12,790 nucleotides of DNA from an uncultured Oscillibacter sp. (GTDB lineage: Bacteria > Bacillota > Clostridia > Oscillospirales > Oscillospiraceae): NCBI RefSeq assembly GCF_910579365.1, contig NZ_CAJTUX010000072.1, forward strand, positions 1 through 12,790. Direction: 5' to 3'. Below, piece by piece: positions 1-7,009 of the stretch (position 1 is the stretch's first letter; each line of letters begins with the position of its first letter). The translations under genes were made by a program, and so were the position numbers. The notes under the pieces are model-generated. The model searched no databases. It was given only the letters and a program-made list of their open reading frames with translations, and was not told the origin of the DNA.

Positions 1-2
1 TG

Positions 3-689
3 GTGGCCGCCAAGGAGGTGGAGGAGTCCATCTGCCGGGTGGCCCAGATGGGCCGCGCCGCCGGAATGCACCTGGTCATCGCCACCCAGCGGCCCTCCGC
101 CGACGTAATCACCGGCCTCATGAAGGCCAACATCCCCAGCCGCATCGCCTTTGCCGTGGCCTCCTCCATGGAGTCCCGGATCATTCTGGACAACGGCGGC
201 GCGGAGAAGCTGGTGGGCCGGGGCGACATGCTCTACGCCCCTCTGGGAGCCGGGAAGCCCACCCGGGTCCAGGGCTGCTTCATCACCCCGGAGGAAATCG
301 ACCGGGTGGTGTCCTTCGTCAAGCAGACTGGCGAGGCCCAGTACGACGACGACGTCATCGCCAAGATTGAGGAATCCGTCCAGGAAAAGGGCGGCAAGGG
401 CGCCAAGCCCGCCGCCGAGCCGGAGGAGCAGGAGAGCGACGAGCTGCTCCCCGCCGCCGTGGAGGTCATTCTGGAGACGGGACAGGCCTCCACCTCCATG
501 CTCCAGCGGCGTTTGAAGCTGGGCTACTCCCGGGCCGCCCGGCTGGTGGACCAGCTGGAGGAGCGGGGCTATGTGGGGCCCTTCGAGGGGTCCAAGCCCC
601 GGCAGCTGCTGATTACCAAGGAGAAGTGGCAGGAGATCAAGATGGGCGGCGGAGACCCGCCGGAGCCGCCGCCGGAAACCGCAGAATAA
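3..689 (+). CDS. ftsK: DNA translocase FtsK/SpoIIIE, C-terminal part (5' end outside window)
   Basis: This is the tail of the septum-located, ATP-driven DNA pump that moves chromosome ends out of the division or sporulation septum. The visible 228 residues start just after where the Walker B aspartate would lie: the frame opens with VAAKEVEESICR and runs into the family hallmark HLVIATQRPSADVITG (about residues 23-38), followed by IPSRIAFAVASSMESRIILD and a GAEKLVGRGDMLY segment. An acidic, charged linker (about 125-148) leads to the gamma winged-helix domain (about 148-212), which in this family reads oriented KOPS/SRS-like sites. The first Met-like codon at base 3 is an internal GTG valine, not a start, because the motor domain is missing its front. 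A Gly/Pro-rich tail ends at TAA, and a strong terminator follows within 10 bases. The gene converges on recG. Sequence similarity alone cannot separate vegetative FtsK from sporulation SpoIIIE here. Confidence 0.95.
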   Translation: MAAKEVEESICRVAQMGRAAGMHLVIATQRPSADVITGLMKANIPSRIAFAVASSMESRIILDNGGAEKLVGRGDMLYAPLGAGKPTRVQGCFITPEEIDRVVSFVKQTGEAQYDDDVIAKIEESVQEKGGKGAKPAAEPEEQESDELLPAAVEVILETGQASTSMLQRRLKLGYSRAARLVDQLEERGYVGPFEGSKPRQLLITKEKWQEIKMGGGDPPEPPPETAE

Positions 690-694
690 GCCAT

Positions 695-733
695 ACGCGC
701 CTGGGAGGGCCGTTTCCTCCCAGGCGCGTTTTT
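695..733 (+). terminator. Rho-independent terminator of ftsK
   Basis: A perfect 13-bp stem (696-708 with 716-728, sequence CGCGCCTGGGAGG and its complement), extendable by an outer A-T pair, has a 7-base loop and is followed directly by five T residues at 729-733. It begins six bases after the ftsK stop. The U-run lies only on the plus-strand side and abuts the recG stop codon at 736, so this signal serves ftsK rather than recG. Confidence 0.92.
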
Positions 734-735
734 GT

Positions 736-2784
736 CTAATTCAGCGTATCCGCCGCCTCCGCAAAGAGCTCTTCCATCCGCTCCGCCGTGGCGGGGCAGC
801 TTTTCAGCTCCGGGTCCCGGGCCAGAAGGGCCTCCGCCGCCCCCTGCGCCTCCCGCAGAAGCTGCGTATCACAGCCGATGTCCGCCACCCGCAGACCCGG
901 CAGTCCATGCTGCCGCTGGCCGAAGAAATCCCCCGGCCCCCGGAGGCGCAGGTCCTCCTCGGCAATTTGAAAGCCGTCGCAGGTTCTGGTCATGACCTTC
1001 AGCCGCTGCCGGGTCTCCTCATTCCGGTTGTCGGAAATCAGCACGCAGTAAGACTGCCAGCTTCCCCGGCCCACCCGGCCCCGGAGCTGGTGGAGCTGGC
1101 TGAGGCCAAAGCGCTCCGCGTTCTCCACCACCATGACGGCGGCGTTGGGCACGTCCACCCCCACCTCTATGACGGTGGTGGACACCAGAATATCCGTCTC
1201 CCGGGCGGCGAAGGCGCTCATGACGGCTTCCTTCTCCCAGGGCTTCATCTTCCCGTGGACAGCGGCGATCCGCAAATCCGGAAAGACCTCCCGCTCCAGC
1301 TGCGCGGCATACTCCGTCACGGCCTTCCGGTCGTCCCCGGCCTCCTCGCTCTCGGAAACCTGGGGGCAGACAATGTAGACCTGCCGTCCCTCTTCCACCA
1401 GCTTTCGAAGGAACTTGTAGATGCGGGGATGGTAGCTGCTGCTCACCAGAGAGGTCTGGACAGGCCGCCGCCCCGGGGGCAGCTGGTCGATGACGGAGAC
1501 GTCCAGGTCCCCGTACAGGATCAGCGCCAGCGTCCGGGGAATGGGAGTGGCGGACATGACCAGGGTATGGGGGTGGTCCCCCTTCCCCGCCAGCGCCGCT
1601 CGCTGGCCCACGCCGAAGCGGTGCTGTTCGTCCGTCACCACCAAACCCAGCCCGGCGTACTCCACGCCGCCGGCAATCAAGGCGTGGGTCCCCACGGTGA
1701 AGTCAATCTCCCCCGCCGCCAGCTTCGCCGCAAGGATTCGCTTCTCCTTCGCCGGGGTGGCCCCGGTGAGCAGGGCGCACCGGACGCCCAGGGCCTCCAT
1801 CAGGGGGGAGAGGCCCTCGTAGTGCTGCCGGGCCAGGATTTCCGTGGGGGCCATCAGGGCGGCCTGGCGGCCGTTCTTCGCGCAGAAGTACACACAGGCG
1901 GCGGCCACCATGGTCTTGCCGCTGCCCACGTCCCCCTGGCAGAGGCGGTTCATAGGCCTGCCGGAGACCATATCCCCCAGAGCCTCGTCCACACAGCGCC
2001 GCTGGGCCTCCGTCAGGGCGAAGGGCAGGGCGCGGTAAAATTTCTCCATATCCACGGGGCGAAAGGGCTCCACCTCCGCCGTCTCCCGCCGCTGCCGCAG
2101 CCGCCGGAGACCCAGGGTGAACAGAAACAGCTCCTCAAAGGCCAGACGCCGCCGGGCCAGGTCCAGGGCCTCGGCGCTCTCGGGGAAATGGATGTTCTCA
2201 TAGGCGTACCCGATGCGGCAGAGCTGATGCTCCCGCCGGATTTCGTCCGGCAGCGCGTCGGGCAGGATGTCCGCGCAGGCGTCCAGCCCCTGGCGGACGG
2301 ACCGGGAGAGAACCAGCTGGCTCACCCCGGCGGTGAGGGGATAGACGGGGACGATGCGGCCCGTGGCCTCCCGCCGGCCCTCCGGCTCCACAATGGGGGC
2401 GGCCATCCGGGGGCGGCGGGGGGTTCCCTCCACCCTGCCGCAGAAGATATAGGTCTCCCCCTCCCGGAGGCTGTTTTTCAGCCAGGACTGATTGAAGAAG
2501 GTCACGTCCAGCACGCCGGTCTCGTCCACCGCCCGGACCTTCACCAGGTCCATGCCCCTGCGGATGTGGGAGACCGCCGGCGGCGCGGCCACCATGGCGG
2601 CCACGCAGGCGCTCTCGCCGGGGACCAGCTCCGCGATGCGGCGGGTCTCGGTGCGGTCCTCGTAGCGCCTGGGAAACCAGCCGATCAGGTCCCGCAGGGT
2701 GTGAATGCCCAGCTTCCCCAGGGCCTTGGCCCGCTGCTCGCCGATGCCCTTGATATACCGCACGTCCGTCTTCAGGTCCGCCAT
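736..2784 (-). CDS. recG: ATP-dependent DNA helicase RecG
   Basis: RecG is a monomeric superfamily 2 helicase that regresses stalled replication forks and remodels branched recombination intermediates. The 682-residue product matches the usual family length. In order it shows an N-terminal helix-hairpin-helix-like stretch with the wedge/OB domain (about 1-150, including VLDVTFFNQSWLKNSL), Walker A GDVGSGKT at 284-291, the DEQH box at 385-388, motif III SATPIPRT at 411-418, motif VI QLHQLRGRVGRG at about 563-574, and the RecG-specific C-terminal segment DLRLRGPGDFFGQRQHGLP at 611-629. The start is fixed by AGGAGG-type pairing in GGAGAGGAGGAG just upstream of the ATG. Transcription probably comes from a promoter at 2823-2851. 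The gene converges with ftsK and lies downstream of, but terminated from, thyA-folA. No key motif is missing. Confidence 0.98.
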   Translation of the reverse strand: MADLKTDVRYIKGIGEQRAKALGKLGIHTLRDLIGWFPRRYEDRTETRRIAELVPGESACVAAMVAAPPAVSHIRRGMDLVKVRAVDETGVLDVTFFNQSWLKNSLREGETYIFCGRVEGTPRRPRMAAPIVEPEGRREATGRIVPVYPLTAGVSQLVLSRSVRQGLDACADILPDALPDEIRREHQLCRIGYAYENIHFPESAEALDLARRRLAFEELFLFTLGLRRLRQRRETAEVEPFRPVDMEKFYRALPFALTEAQRRCVDEALGDMVSGRPMNRLCQGDVGSGKTMVAAACVYFCAKNGRQAALMAPTEILARQHYEGLSPLMEALGVRCALLTGATPAKEKRILAAKLAAGEIDFTVGTHALIAGGVEYAGLGLVVTDEQHRFGVGQRAALAGKGDHPHTLVMSATPIPRTLALILYGDLDVSVIDQLPPGRRPVQTSLVSSSYHPRIYKFLRKLVEEGRQVYIVCPQVSESEEAGDDRKAVTEYAAQLEREVFPDLRIAAVHGKMKPWEKEAVMSAFAARETDILVSTTVIEVGVDVPNAAVMVVENAERFGLSQLHQLRGRVGRGSWQSYCVLISDNRNEETRQRLKVMTRTCDGFQIAEEDLRLRGPGDFFGQRQHGLPGLRVADIGCDTQLLREAQGAAEALLARDPELKSCPATAERMEELFAEAADTLN

Positions 2785-2822
2785 GGGGGCTCCTCCTCTC
2801 CCGCGCAGGGTTCTTCCCCCTG

Positions 2823-2851
2823 ATTATAATCCGTCCCCAGGGGAAAAACAA
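2823..2851 (-). promoter_or_regulatory. Putative sigma-A promoter of recG
   Basis: On the minus strand there is a perfect TATAAT (2823-2828), which sits in the palindrome GATTATAATC. A 17-base spacer separates it from TTGTTT at 2846-2851, which matches the -35 consensus at its first three positions only. The -35 element falls in the T-rich tail of the folA terminator. Because the -10 is palindromic, a plus-strand reading is possible, but no gene is oriented to use it. Confidence 0.6.
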
Positions 2852-2879
2852 GGGACTTTGGGGCGCGCCCCAAAGTCCC
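2844..2879 (-). terminator. Terminator of the thyA-folA operon
   Basis: A perfect 28-base palindrome at 2852-2879, half-site GGGACTTTGGGGCG, forms a hairpin. On the minus strand it is followed by TTGTTTTT, the complement of 2844-2851. It starts 15 bases after the folA stop. The plus-strand side has a C-run and no T-run, so it works for minus-strand transcription only. Confidence 0.88.
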
Positions 2880-2894
2880 CCCCCCCCGCGGCCC

Positions 2895-3395
2895 TCAGGC
2901 CAGCTTGGTGTTGATGTATTCGATGAAGCGGAACTTCAGGCCGTTCTCCTCCATCAGCTCCCCGGCGGACTCCACCTCCCAGTTGGGCAGTTTATCCAGA
3001 TTGGGGAAAAAAGTGTCCGACTCCTGTACCCGGGTCTCCACCCGGGTAAGGTACACCCGGGCGCACCGGGAGAGCAAGGCGGCGTATATGCTGCCGCCGC
3101 CGATGATCCAAAGGTTTTCCGCCTCCGTCCCGCCGGCCAGGGTCAGGGCCTTTTCCGGGGAGGAGGCAGCCTCCACGCCCTCGGGCAGGGAATCGGACTG
3201 GCGGGTGATGACGATGTTCCGCCGGTCGGGCAGGGGTTTGCCCTCCGGGAAGGAGTTCAGGGTCAAATGGCCCATGATGACGGTGCCCCCCGTGGTCAGG
3301 GTACGGAAGCGCCGCATGTCCGTGGGAAGGGAGAAGAGCAATCCGCCGTTACGGCCGATGGCCCAGCGCTGATCCGCGACAACAATAGCATTCAT
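2895..3395 (-). CDS. folA: Dihydrofolate reductase
   Basis: The enzyme reduces dihydrofolate to tetrahydrofolate with NADPH, recycling the cofactor oxidised by thymidylate synthase, whose gene lies just upstream. At 166 residues it is of normal length. Visible motifs are the Met20-loop segment WAIGRNGGLLFSLPTDMRRFR (11-31) with the catalytic acid D26, the cofactor-binding VIMG (39-42), PLPDRRNIVITR (54-65), and the second cofactor loop WIIGGGSIYAALL (96-108). The start has a GAGGTG ribosome site about 7 bases away, and the gap to thyA is 11 bases, so the two are co-transcribed. One oddity is that the residue after VIMG is His followed by Leu, where many DHFRs have Arg with a basic or polar residue that helps hold the NADPH 2'-phosphate. 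An 11-base G-run on the coding strand lies shortly after the stop, before the terminator. Confidence 0.96.
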   Translation of the reverse strand: MNAIVVADQRWAIGRNGGLLFSLPTDMRRFRTLTTGGTVIMGHLTLNSFPEGKPLPDRRNIVITRQSDSLPEGVEAASSPEKALTLAGGTEAENLWIIGGGSIYAALLSRCARVYLTRVETRVQESDTFFPNLDKLPNWEVESAGELMEENGLKFRFIEYINTKLA

Positions 3396-3406
3396 ATTCG
3401 TTCACC

Positions 3407-4237
3407 TCATACAGCAACGGGAATTTTATCCGCAAAGGGCGCGGGCGCGTAATTCTCCACGTGGAAGCTGTCCACGGTGAAGCTGTAAAAATCCGTGACG
3501 CCGGGGTCCACCGCCAGCCGGGCCGCCGGACCGGGGGTCCGCTCCAGCAGCTTTTCCACCAGGGGCACATGCCGGTCGTAAATGTGGGCGTCGGCGATGA
3601 CGTGGATCAGCTCGCCGGGAACCAGGCCGGAGACCTGGGCAAACATGTGAACCAGCACGGCGTACTGCGCCACGTTCCAATTGTTGGCCGTCAGCATATC
3701 CTGACTGCGCTGGTTCAAGACGGCGTTCAGCACCTGGCCGGAGACGTTGAAGGTCATGGAGTAGGCACAGGGGTAGAGGTTCATCTCATGGAGGTCCTGA
3801 AAGTTGTAGATGTTGGTCAGAATGCGGCGGGAGGCGGGGTTGTGCCGCAGATCATGGAGCACCCGGTCCACCTGGTCCATCTCCCCCTCGGGGTAGCGGT
3901 GCTTTACCCCCAGCTGATAACCGTAGGCCTTGCCGATGGACCCGCTCTCATCCGCCCACTGGTCCCAGATATGGGCGTCCAGGTCCCGGATGTTGTTGGA
4001 CTTCTTCTGCCAGATCCACAAAAGCTCCTTCACCGCCGTCTTCCAATAGGTCCGGCGGAGGGTAAGCAGGGGAAATTCCTCTCGGAGATCATAGCGGTTC
4101 ACAATGCCGAATTTCTTCACCGTGTGGGCGGGACTTCCGTCCTCCCACCGGGGACGGACCTCCCGGTCCGTATCCCAGACGCCGGAGGTCAAAATCTCCC
4201 GGCAGTTTTCGATAAACAGCTGGTCAGCACGGCTCAT
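3407..4237 (-). CDS. thyA: Thymidylate synthase (folate-dependent, ThyA type)
   Basis: ThyA methylates dUMP to dTMP using 5,10-methylene-tetrahydrofolate and leaves dihydrofolate, which the adjacent folA product reduces. The 276-residue protein carries the hallmark elements: the phosphate-binding FPLLTLRRTYW segment (55-65), active-site C157 in LYPCAYSMTFNV, the dUMP-binding QRSQD (176-180), N188 in NNWNVAQYA, and the ADAHIYDRH segment (215-223) with H218 and Y220. The residue after the catalytic Cys is Ala, where E. coli has His. The start is supported by AGGAGG upstream of the ATG. It is first in a two-gene operon and is divergent from the AraC-family gene. An extended -10 motif at 4286-4294 is its likely promoter. 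The protein is cytosolic. Confidence 0.97.
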   Translation of the reverse strand: MSRADQLFIENCREILTSGVWDTDREVRPRWEDGSPAHTVKKFGIVNRYDLREEFPLLTLRRTYWKTAVKELLWIWQKKSNNIRDLDAHIWDQWADESGSIGKAYGYQLGVKHRYPEGEMDQVDRVLHDLRHNPASRRILTNIYNFQDLHEMNLYPCAYSMTFNVSGQVLNAVLNQRSQDMLTANNWNVAQYAVLVHMFAQVSGLVPGELIHVIADAHIYDRHVPLVEKLLERTPGPAARLAVDPGVTDFYSFTVDSFHVENYAPAPFADKIPVAV

Positions 4238-4285
4238 AGCGGCAGCCTCCTGTTCCCGTCCGCGCGTTGGAATGTTTCTGCCCTT

Positions 4286-4294
4286 ACTATAGCA
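4286..4294 (-). promoter_or_regulatory. Putative extended -10 promoter of thyA-folA
   Basis: The minus strand reads TGCTATAGT, which is an extended -10 (TGn plus TATAGT), about 48 bases upstream of the thyA start in the thyA/AraC divergent spacer. No good -35 hexamer is found at 16 to 18 bases, which fits an extended -10 promoter but weakens the call. Confidence 0.45.
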
Positions 4295-4402
4295 AATTTC
4301 CGGGAACTCGTGTGCCCAAATTTTTCAGAATCCGGAGCCGCGTTTTTGCCGCATCCTCCAAAGATCAAAAAATTCTTTTCCAAGGTTTGTTGGATATTTG
4401 GG

Positions 4403-4431
4403 TTGTGAATTCGCAAAAAGTGCGCTAAGAT
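4403..4431 (+). promoter_or_regulatory. Putative sigma-A promoter of the AraC-family/MATE operon
   Basis: TTGTGA (4403-4408) and TAAGAT (4426-4431) each match consensus at four of six positions and are exactly 17 bases apart. Transcription would start near 4438. The ATG at 4430 overlaps this -10 and so cannot be the start codon if the promoter is real, which favours the downstream GTG at 4469. The spacer from 4238 to 4402 is AT-rich compared with its surroundings and shows no other gene. Confidence 0.5.
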
Positions 4432-4468
4432 GAGGGCGCAAGTACCGCCGGGAGGGGGGGAGATTGCT

Positions 4469-5317
4469 GTGCCCATCTATGGAAGCGCGGGAAAGCGGGG
4501 ATATTTGAACGAGGATTTCCGCCTCTTCCACCTGAAGGACAGCCGGGCCCAGAAGCTGGACTATCACTACCACGAATTCGACAAGCTCATCCTGTTTCTC
4601 AACGGCAAGGTGGCCTACCTGGTGGAGGGCGTCACCTATTTTCTCCAGCCCTGGGACATTCTGCTGGTCCAGCACAACCTGATTCACCGCCCCATCATCG
4701 ACCCGGCGCAGCCCTATGAGCGCATCGTCATCTGGCTGGGCCGGGACTGGCTGGCCGCCCGAAGCGACCCGGGCGAGCCGCTGGACGCCTGCTTTGACGC
4801 CGCCCGCCGCCGGGGCTTTCACCTTCTGCGGGCCCCCGGCGAGCGGAGGCTTCAATACATGGGGACCATTCAGCGGCTGGAGGAGGCCCTGCACTCCACC
4901 GAGTTCGGCGCCGCCCGGTTGGCGGACACCCTCTGCCAGCAGCTTCTGATTGGCGTGAACCGGGACATCCTCCGGGACCGCACCGCCCAGGAGGAGCGGG
5001 ACAGCTACCGGGCGGACCCTAAGATCGAGGAGATTCTGCGCCACATCGCCGCCAATCTGGACGGGGATTTGACCGTGGACACGCTGGCGCGGCGCTTTTA
5101 CCTCAGCCGGTACTATCTGATGCACCGCTTCAAGGCCGTCACCGGCTACACCATTCATCAGTATATCAGCCACAAGCGGCTGCTTCGGGCGGGGGAGCTG
5201 ATCCGGGCCGGAACGCCGGTGATGAAGGCGGCGGAACAGGTGGGCTTTTCGGAGTATTCCACCTTCCTCCGGGCCTTCCGGAATACCTTCCACATGAACC
5301 CGAGAGAATTTCGATAA
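4469..5317 (+). CDS. AraC-family transcriptional regulator with N-terminal cupin
   Basis: This is a 282-residue one-component regulator. The N-terminal part (about 25-100) has cupin/AraC-binding features: YHYHEFDKLILFLNGK, then LQPWDILLVQHNLIH, typical of a small-ligand sensing barrel. The C-terminal part (about 185-282) has the two helix-turn-helix units of the AraC/XylS family, including LTVDTLARRFYLSRYYLMHRF and the closing VGFSEYSTFLRAFRNTFHMNPREF. I chose GTG at 4469 rather than the in-frame ATG at 4430, because GGGAGGGGGGGAG lies 7 to 8 bases before the GTG while the ATG sits in the probable -10 box and lacks a ribosome site. The MATE gene begins 23 bases after the stop, so this protein probably controls that exporter. 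The ligand cannot be read from sequence. Confidence 0.93.
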   Translation: MPIYGSAGKRGYLNEDFRLFHLKDSRAQKLDYHYHEFDKLILFLNGKVAYLVEGVTYFLQPWDILLVQHNLIHRPIIDPAQPYERIVIWLGRDWLAARSDPGEPLDACFDAARRRGFHLLRAPGERRLQYMGTIQRLEEALHSTEFGAARLADTLCQQLLIGVNRDILRDRTAQEERDSYRADPKIEEILRHIAANLDGDLTVDTLARRFYLSRYYLMHRFKAVTGYTIHQYISHKRLLRAGELIRAGTPVMKAAEQVGFSEYSTFLRAFRNTFHMNPREFR

Positions 5318-5340
5318 CGCACAGCTTACAAGGGGGAGCC

Positions 5341-6684
5341 ATGGAACCCAAACCGATACAAATTGATTTTTCAAACCAGGACCTGCGGCGGCTCATTGTC
5401 CCTCTGGTCATCGAACAGCTGCTGGCCATCACCGTGGGACTGCTGGACTCGGTGATGGTCTCCCAGGTGGGGGAGGCCGCCATCTCCGCCGTGTCCCTGG
5501 TGGACACGGTGAACGTGCTGCTGGTAAACGCTTTTTCCGCCCTGGCCACCGGCGGCGCGGCCATCGCCGGGCAGTACCTGGGCCGCGGGGAGCGGGATAA
5601 GGCCGGACACTCCGGCGAACAGCTGCTGCTGTTCATGGCGGAGGCCGCTTTGGTCATCATGGTGCTCTTCTACCTGGGGAAGGGCTTCGTGCTGAACGTG
5701 GTCTTCGGCCAGGTGGAGGCGGACGTGTCGGCCTACGCCAACACATACTATATGATCGTGGAGTCCTCCACGCCCTTCCTGGCCATTTACAGCGCCGGGG
5801 CAGCCCTGTTCCGGGTGATGGGCAACTCCAAAATCTCCATGTGGGTGTCCCTGGTGATGAATCTCATCAACGGCGCAGGCAACGCCCTTTTGATCTTCGG
5901 CCTCCGCATGGGCGTGGAGGGCGTGGCCATTCCCACCCTGGTCTCCCGGGCCTTTGCCGCCGGGGCCATGCTGGTTCTGCTCCGCCGGCCGGGGCTTCCC
6001 CTTCGGGTGGAGAAGCTCCGCCTCCGGCACGACCGCTATGTGGTGAAAAACATTCTCCGCTTCGGCGTCACCAACGGGCTGGAGAGCAGCATGTTCCAGC
6101 TGGGCAAAATTCTCCTGCTCTCCACGGTCTCCGTGCTGGGCACCGCCTCCGTGGCCGCCAACGCCATCGGCAACACCTTCGCCACCTTCCAATGCGTGGC
6201 GGGCAACGCCCTGGGCCTGGGCATTGTAACGGTGGTGTCCCAGTGCGTGGGGGCCGGGGACTATGAAAGGGCCCGGTTTTACACGAAAAAGCTCCTGAAG
6301 ATGACCTATCTTTTCATGAGCCTCTCCATCCTCCTGGTCTACCTCTCCATGCCCCTGCTGCTCCGGCTGTACAACGTCTCGGCGGAGGCGGAGACCTACG
6401 CCCGGCAGATCGTCTGGCTCCATGGCTTCATGGGCATACTGATCTGGCCCCTGTCCTTCACCCTGCCCCAGGCCCTCCGGGCCGCCGGGGACACGAGATT
6501 CACCATGCTGGTCTCCTCCGTCTCCATGTGGACCATGCGGGTGGGCTTCGGCATTCTGCTGGGGCGGTTCCTGGGCTTCGGCGTGGTGGGCATCTGGATG
6601 GCCATGTTCACGGACTGGATTCTGCGCATCTCTTTCTTCGTCCCCCGGTTCCGCGGGCATAAGTGGGAGGAGATGGCTCTGTAA
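5341..6684 (+). CDS. MATE-family multidrug/organic cation exporter
   Basis: This is a 447-residue integral membrane antiporter of the MATE (MatE/NorM-DinF) family, which exports drugs or metabolites in exchange for Na+ or H+. The length and hydrophobicity pattern fit twelve membrane helices in two homologous halves. The first half opens with LIVPLVIEQLLAITVGLLDSVMVSQVGEAAISAVSL and shows the ALATGGAAIAGQYLGRGE loop typical of the family. The second half begins near FGVTNGLESSMFQLGK and includes the NALGLGIVTVVSQCVGAGD repeat. The ATG has AGGGGGAG about 5 bases upstream. It follows the AraC-type gene by 23 bases and ends at a hairpin terminator, so the two form a regulator-transporter unit. 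The substrate and the coupling ion are not predictable from what is visible. Confidence 0.95.
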   Translation: MEPKPIQIDFSNQDLRRLIVPLVIEQLLAITVGLLDSVMVSQVGEAAISAVSLVDTVNVLLVNAFSALATGGAAIAGQYLGRGERDKAGHSGEQLLLFMAEAALVIMVLFYLGKGFVLNVVFGQVEADVSAYANTYYMIVESSTPFLAIYSAGAALFRVMGNSKISMWVSLVMNLINGAGNALLIFGLRMGVEGVAIPTLVSRAFAAGAMLVLLRRPGLPLRVEKLRLRHDRYVVKNILRFGVTNGLESSMFQLGKILLLSTVSVLGTASVAANAIGNTFATFQCVAGNALGLGIVTVVSQCVGAGDYERARFYTKKLLKMTYLFMSLSILLVYLSMPLLLRLYNVSAEAETYARQIVWLHGFMGILIWPLSFTLPQALRAAGDTRFTMLVSSVSMWTMRVGFGILLGRFLGFGVVGIWMAMFTDWILRISFFVPRFRGHKWEEMAL

Positions 6685-6749
6685 GGCAGTCTTCCGTTCG
6701 ACGGTCCAGGCCGCGCATGCTATGCTGAAAACATAGGAGAGCATCCATT

Positions 6750-6786
6750 GGCAGTCAGGCTTTGCAGCCTGACTGCCCTTATTTTA
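6750..6786 (+). terminator. Rho-independent terminator of the AraC/MATE operon
   Basis: A perfect 12-bp stem, GGCAGTCAGGCT at 6750-6761 with its complement at 6766-6777, has a TTGC loop and a T-rich tail (CTTATTTTATA). The 65-base stretch between the MATE stop and the hairpin shows no gene. The hairpin element at 6787-6947 starts inside or right after the T-rich tail. Confidence 0.88.
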
Positions 6787-6947
6787 TATAGCAATCCTCA
6801 GAAATGCTGACAGCAGTTCGGCAGATATAGGCAGCACATCACCGCGTCTTCCTCCTTGACGGGCGTCAGCCCGCCTGCGTCGTCATCCTTGTGCTGTACC
6901 GCCTGGATCCGCCTCCTTTGCTGTCATTATTTTTGAGGATTGCTATA
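6787..6947. mobile_element. MITE-like hairpin element with terminal inverted repeats
   Basis: The first 14 bases, TATAGCAATCCTCA, are repeated perfectly as the inverted complement at 6934-6947. Over 29 bases the two ends agree at 26 positions. The pairing resumes inward: a 13-base block (GGCAGATATAGGC at about 6820-6832) agrees at 10 positions with the opposite arm, then CAGCACA (6832-6838) pairs with 6890-6896. A GGGC-GTCA-GCCC mini-hairpin (6861-6872) sits exactly at the centre of symmetry. The element therefore folds end to end. It has no ORF of its own and begins and ends with TA, compatible with TA target duplication as in IS630/Tc1-type MITEs, with TAGCAATCC as the inverted repeat. The family is not identified, and a structured RNA is an alternative. 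Confidence 0.68.
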
Positions 6948-7009
6948 GGTTGGAAACATCATGCCGTATATTTGACTCATTGCGCCGCCCTTTCGGGGAC
7001 GCCCGGCTC

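Noticed and set aside
907..2823. 638-codon plus-strand open frame opposite recG
   Set aside because: It is an antisense shadow of the unmistakable recG frame in GC-rich DNA, has no domain and is rich in low-complexity Gly/Pro/His.
4430..4432. ATG as start of the AraC-family gene
   Set aside because: It overlaps the predicted -10 box and has no ribosome site; GTG at 4469 has a strong one.
5371..6744. 457-codon minus-strand open frame opposite the MATE gene
   Set aside because: Its His/Gln-rich composition is the reverse complement of membrane-helix codons; the MATE frame explains the region.
6960..7009. Possible terminator after the D-2-hydroxyacid dehydrogenase gene
   Set aside because: The GC-rich bases after the stop give only short broken pairing and there is no U-run on the minus strand.
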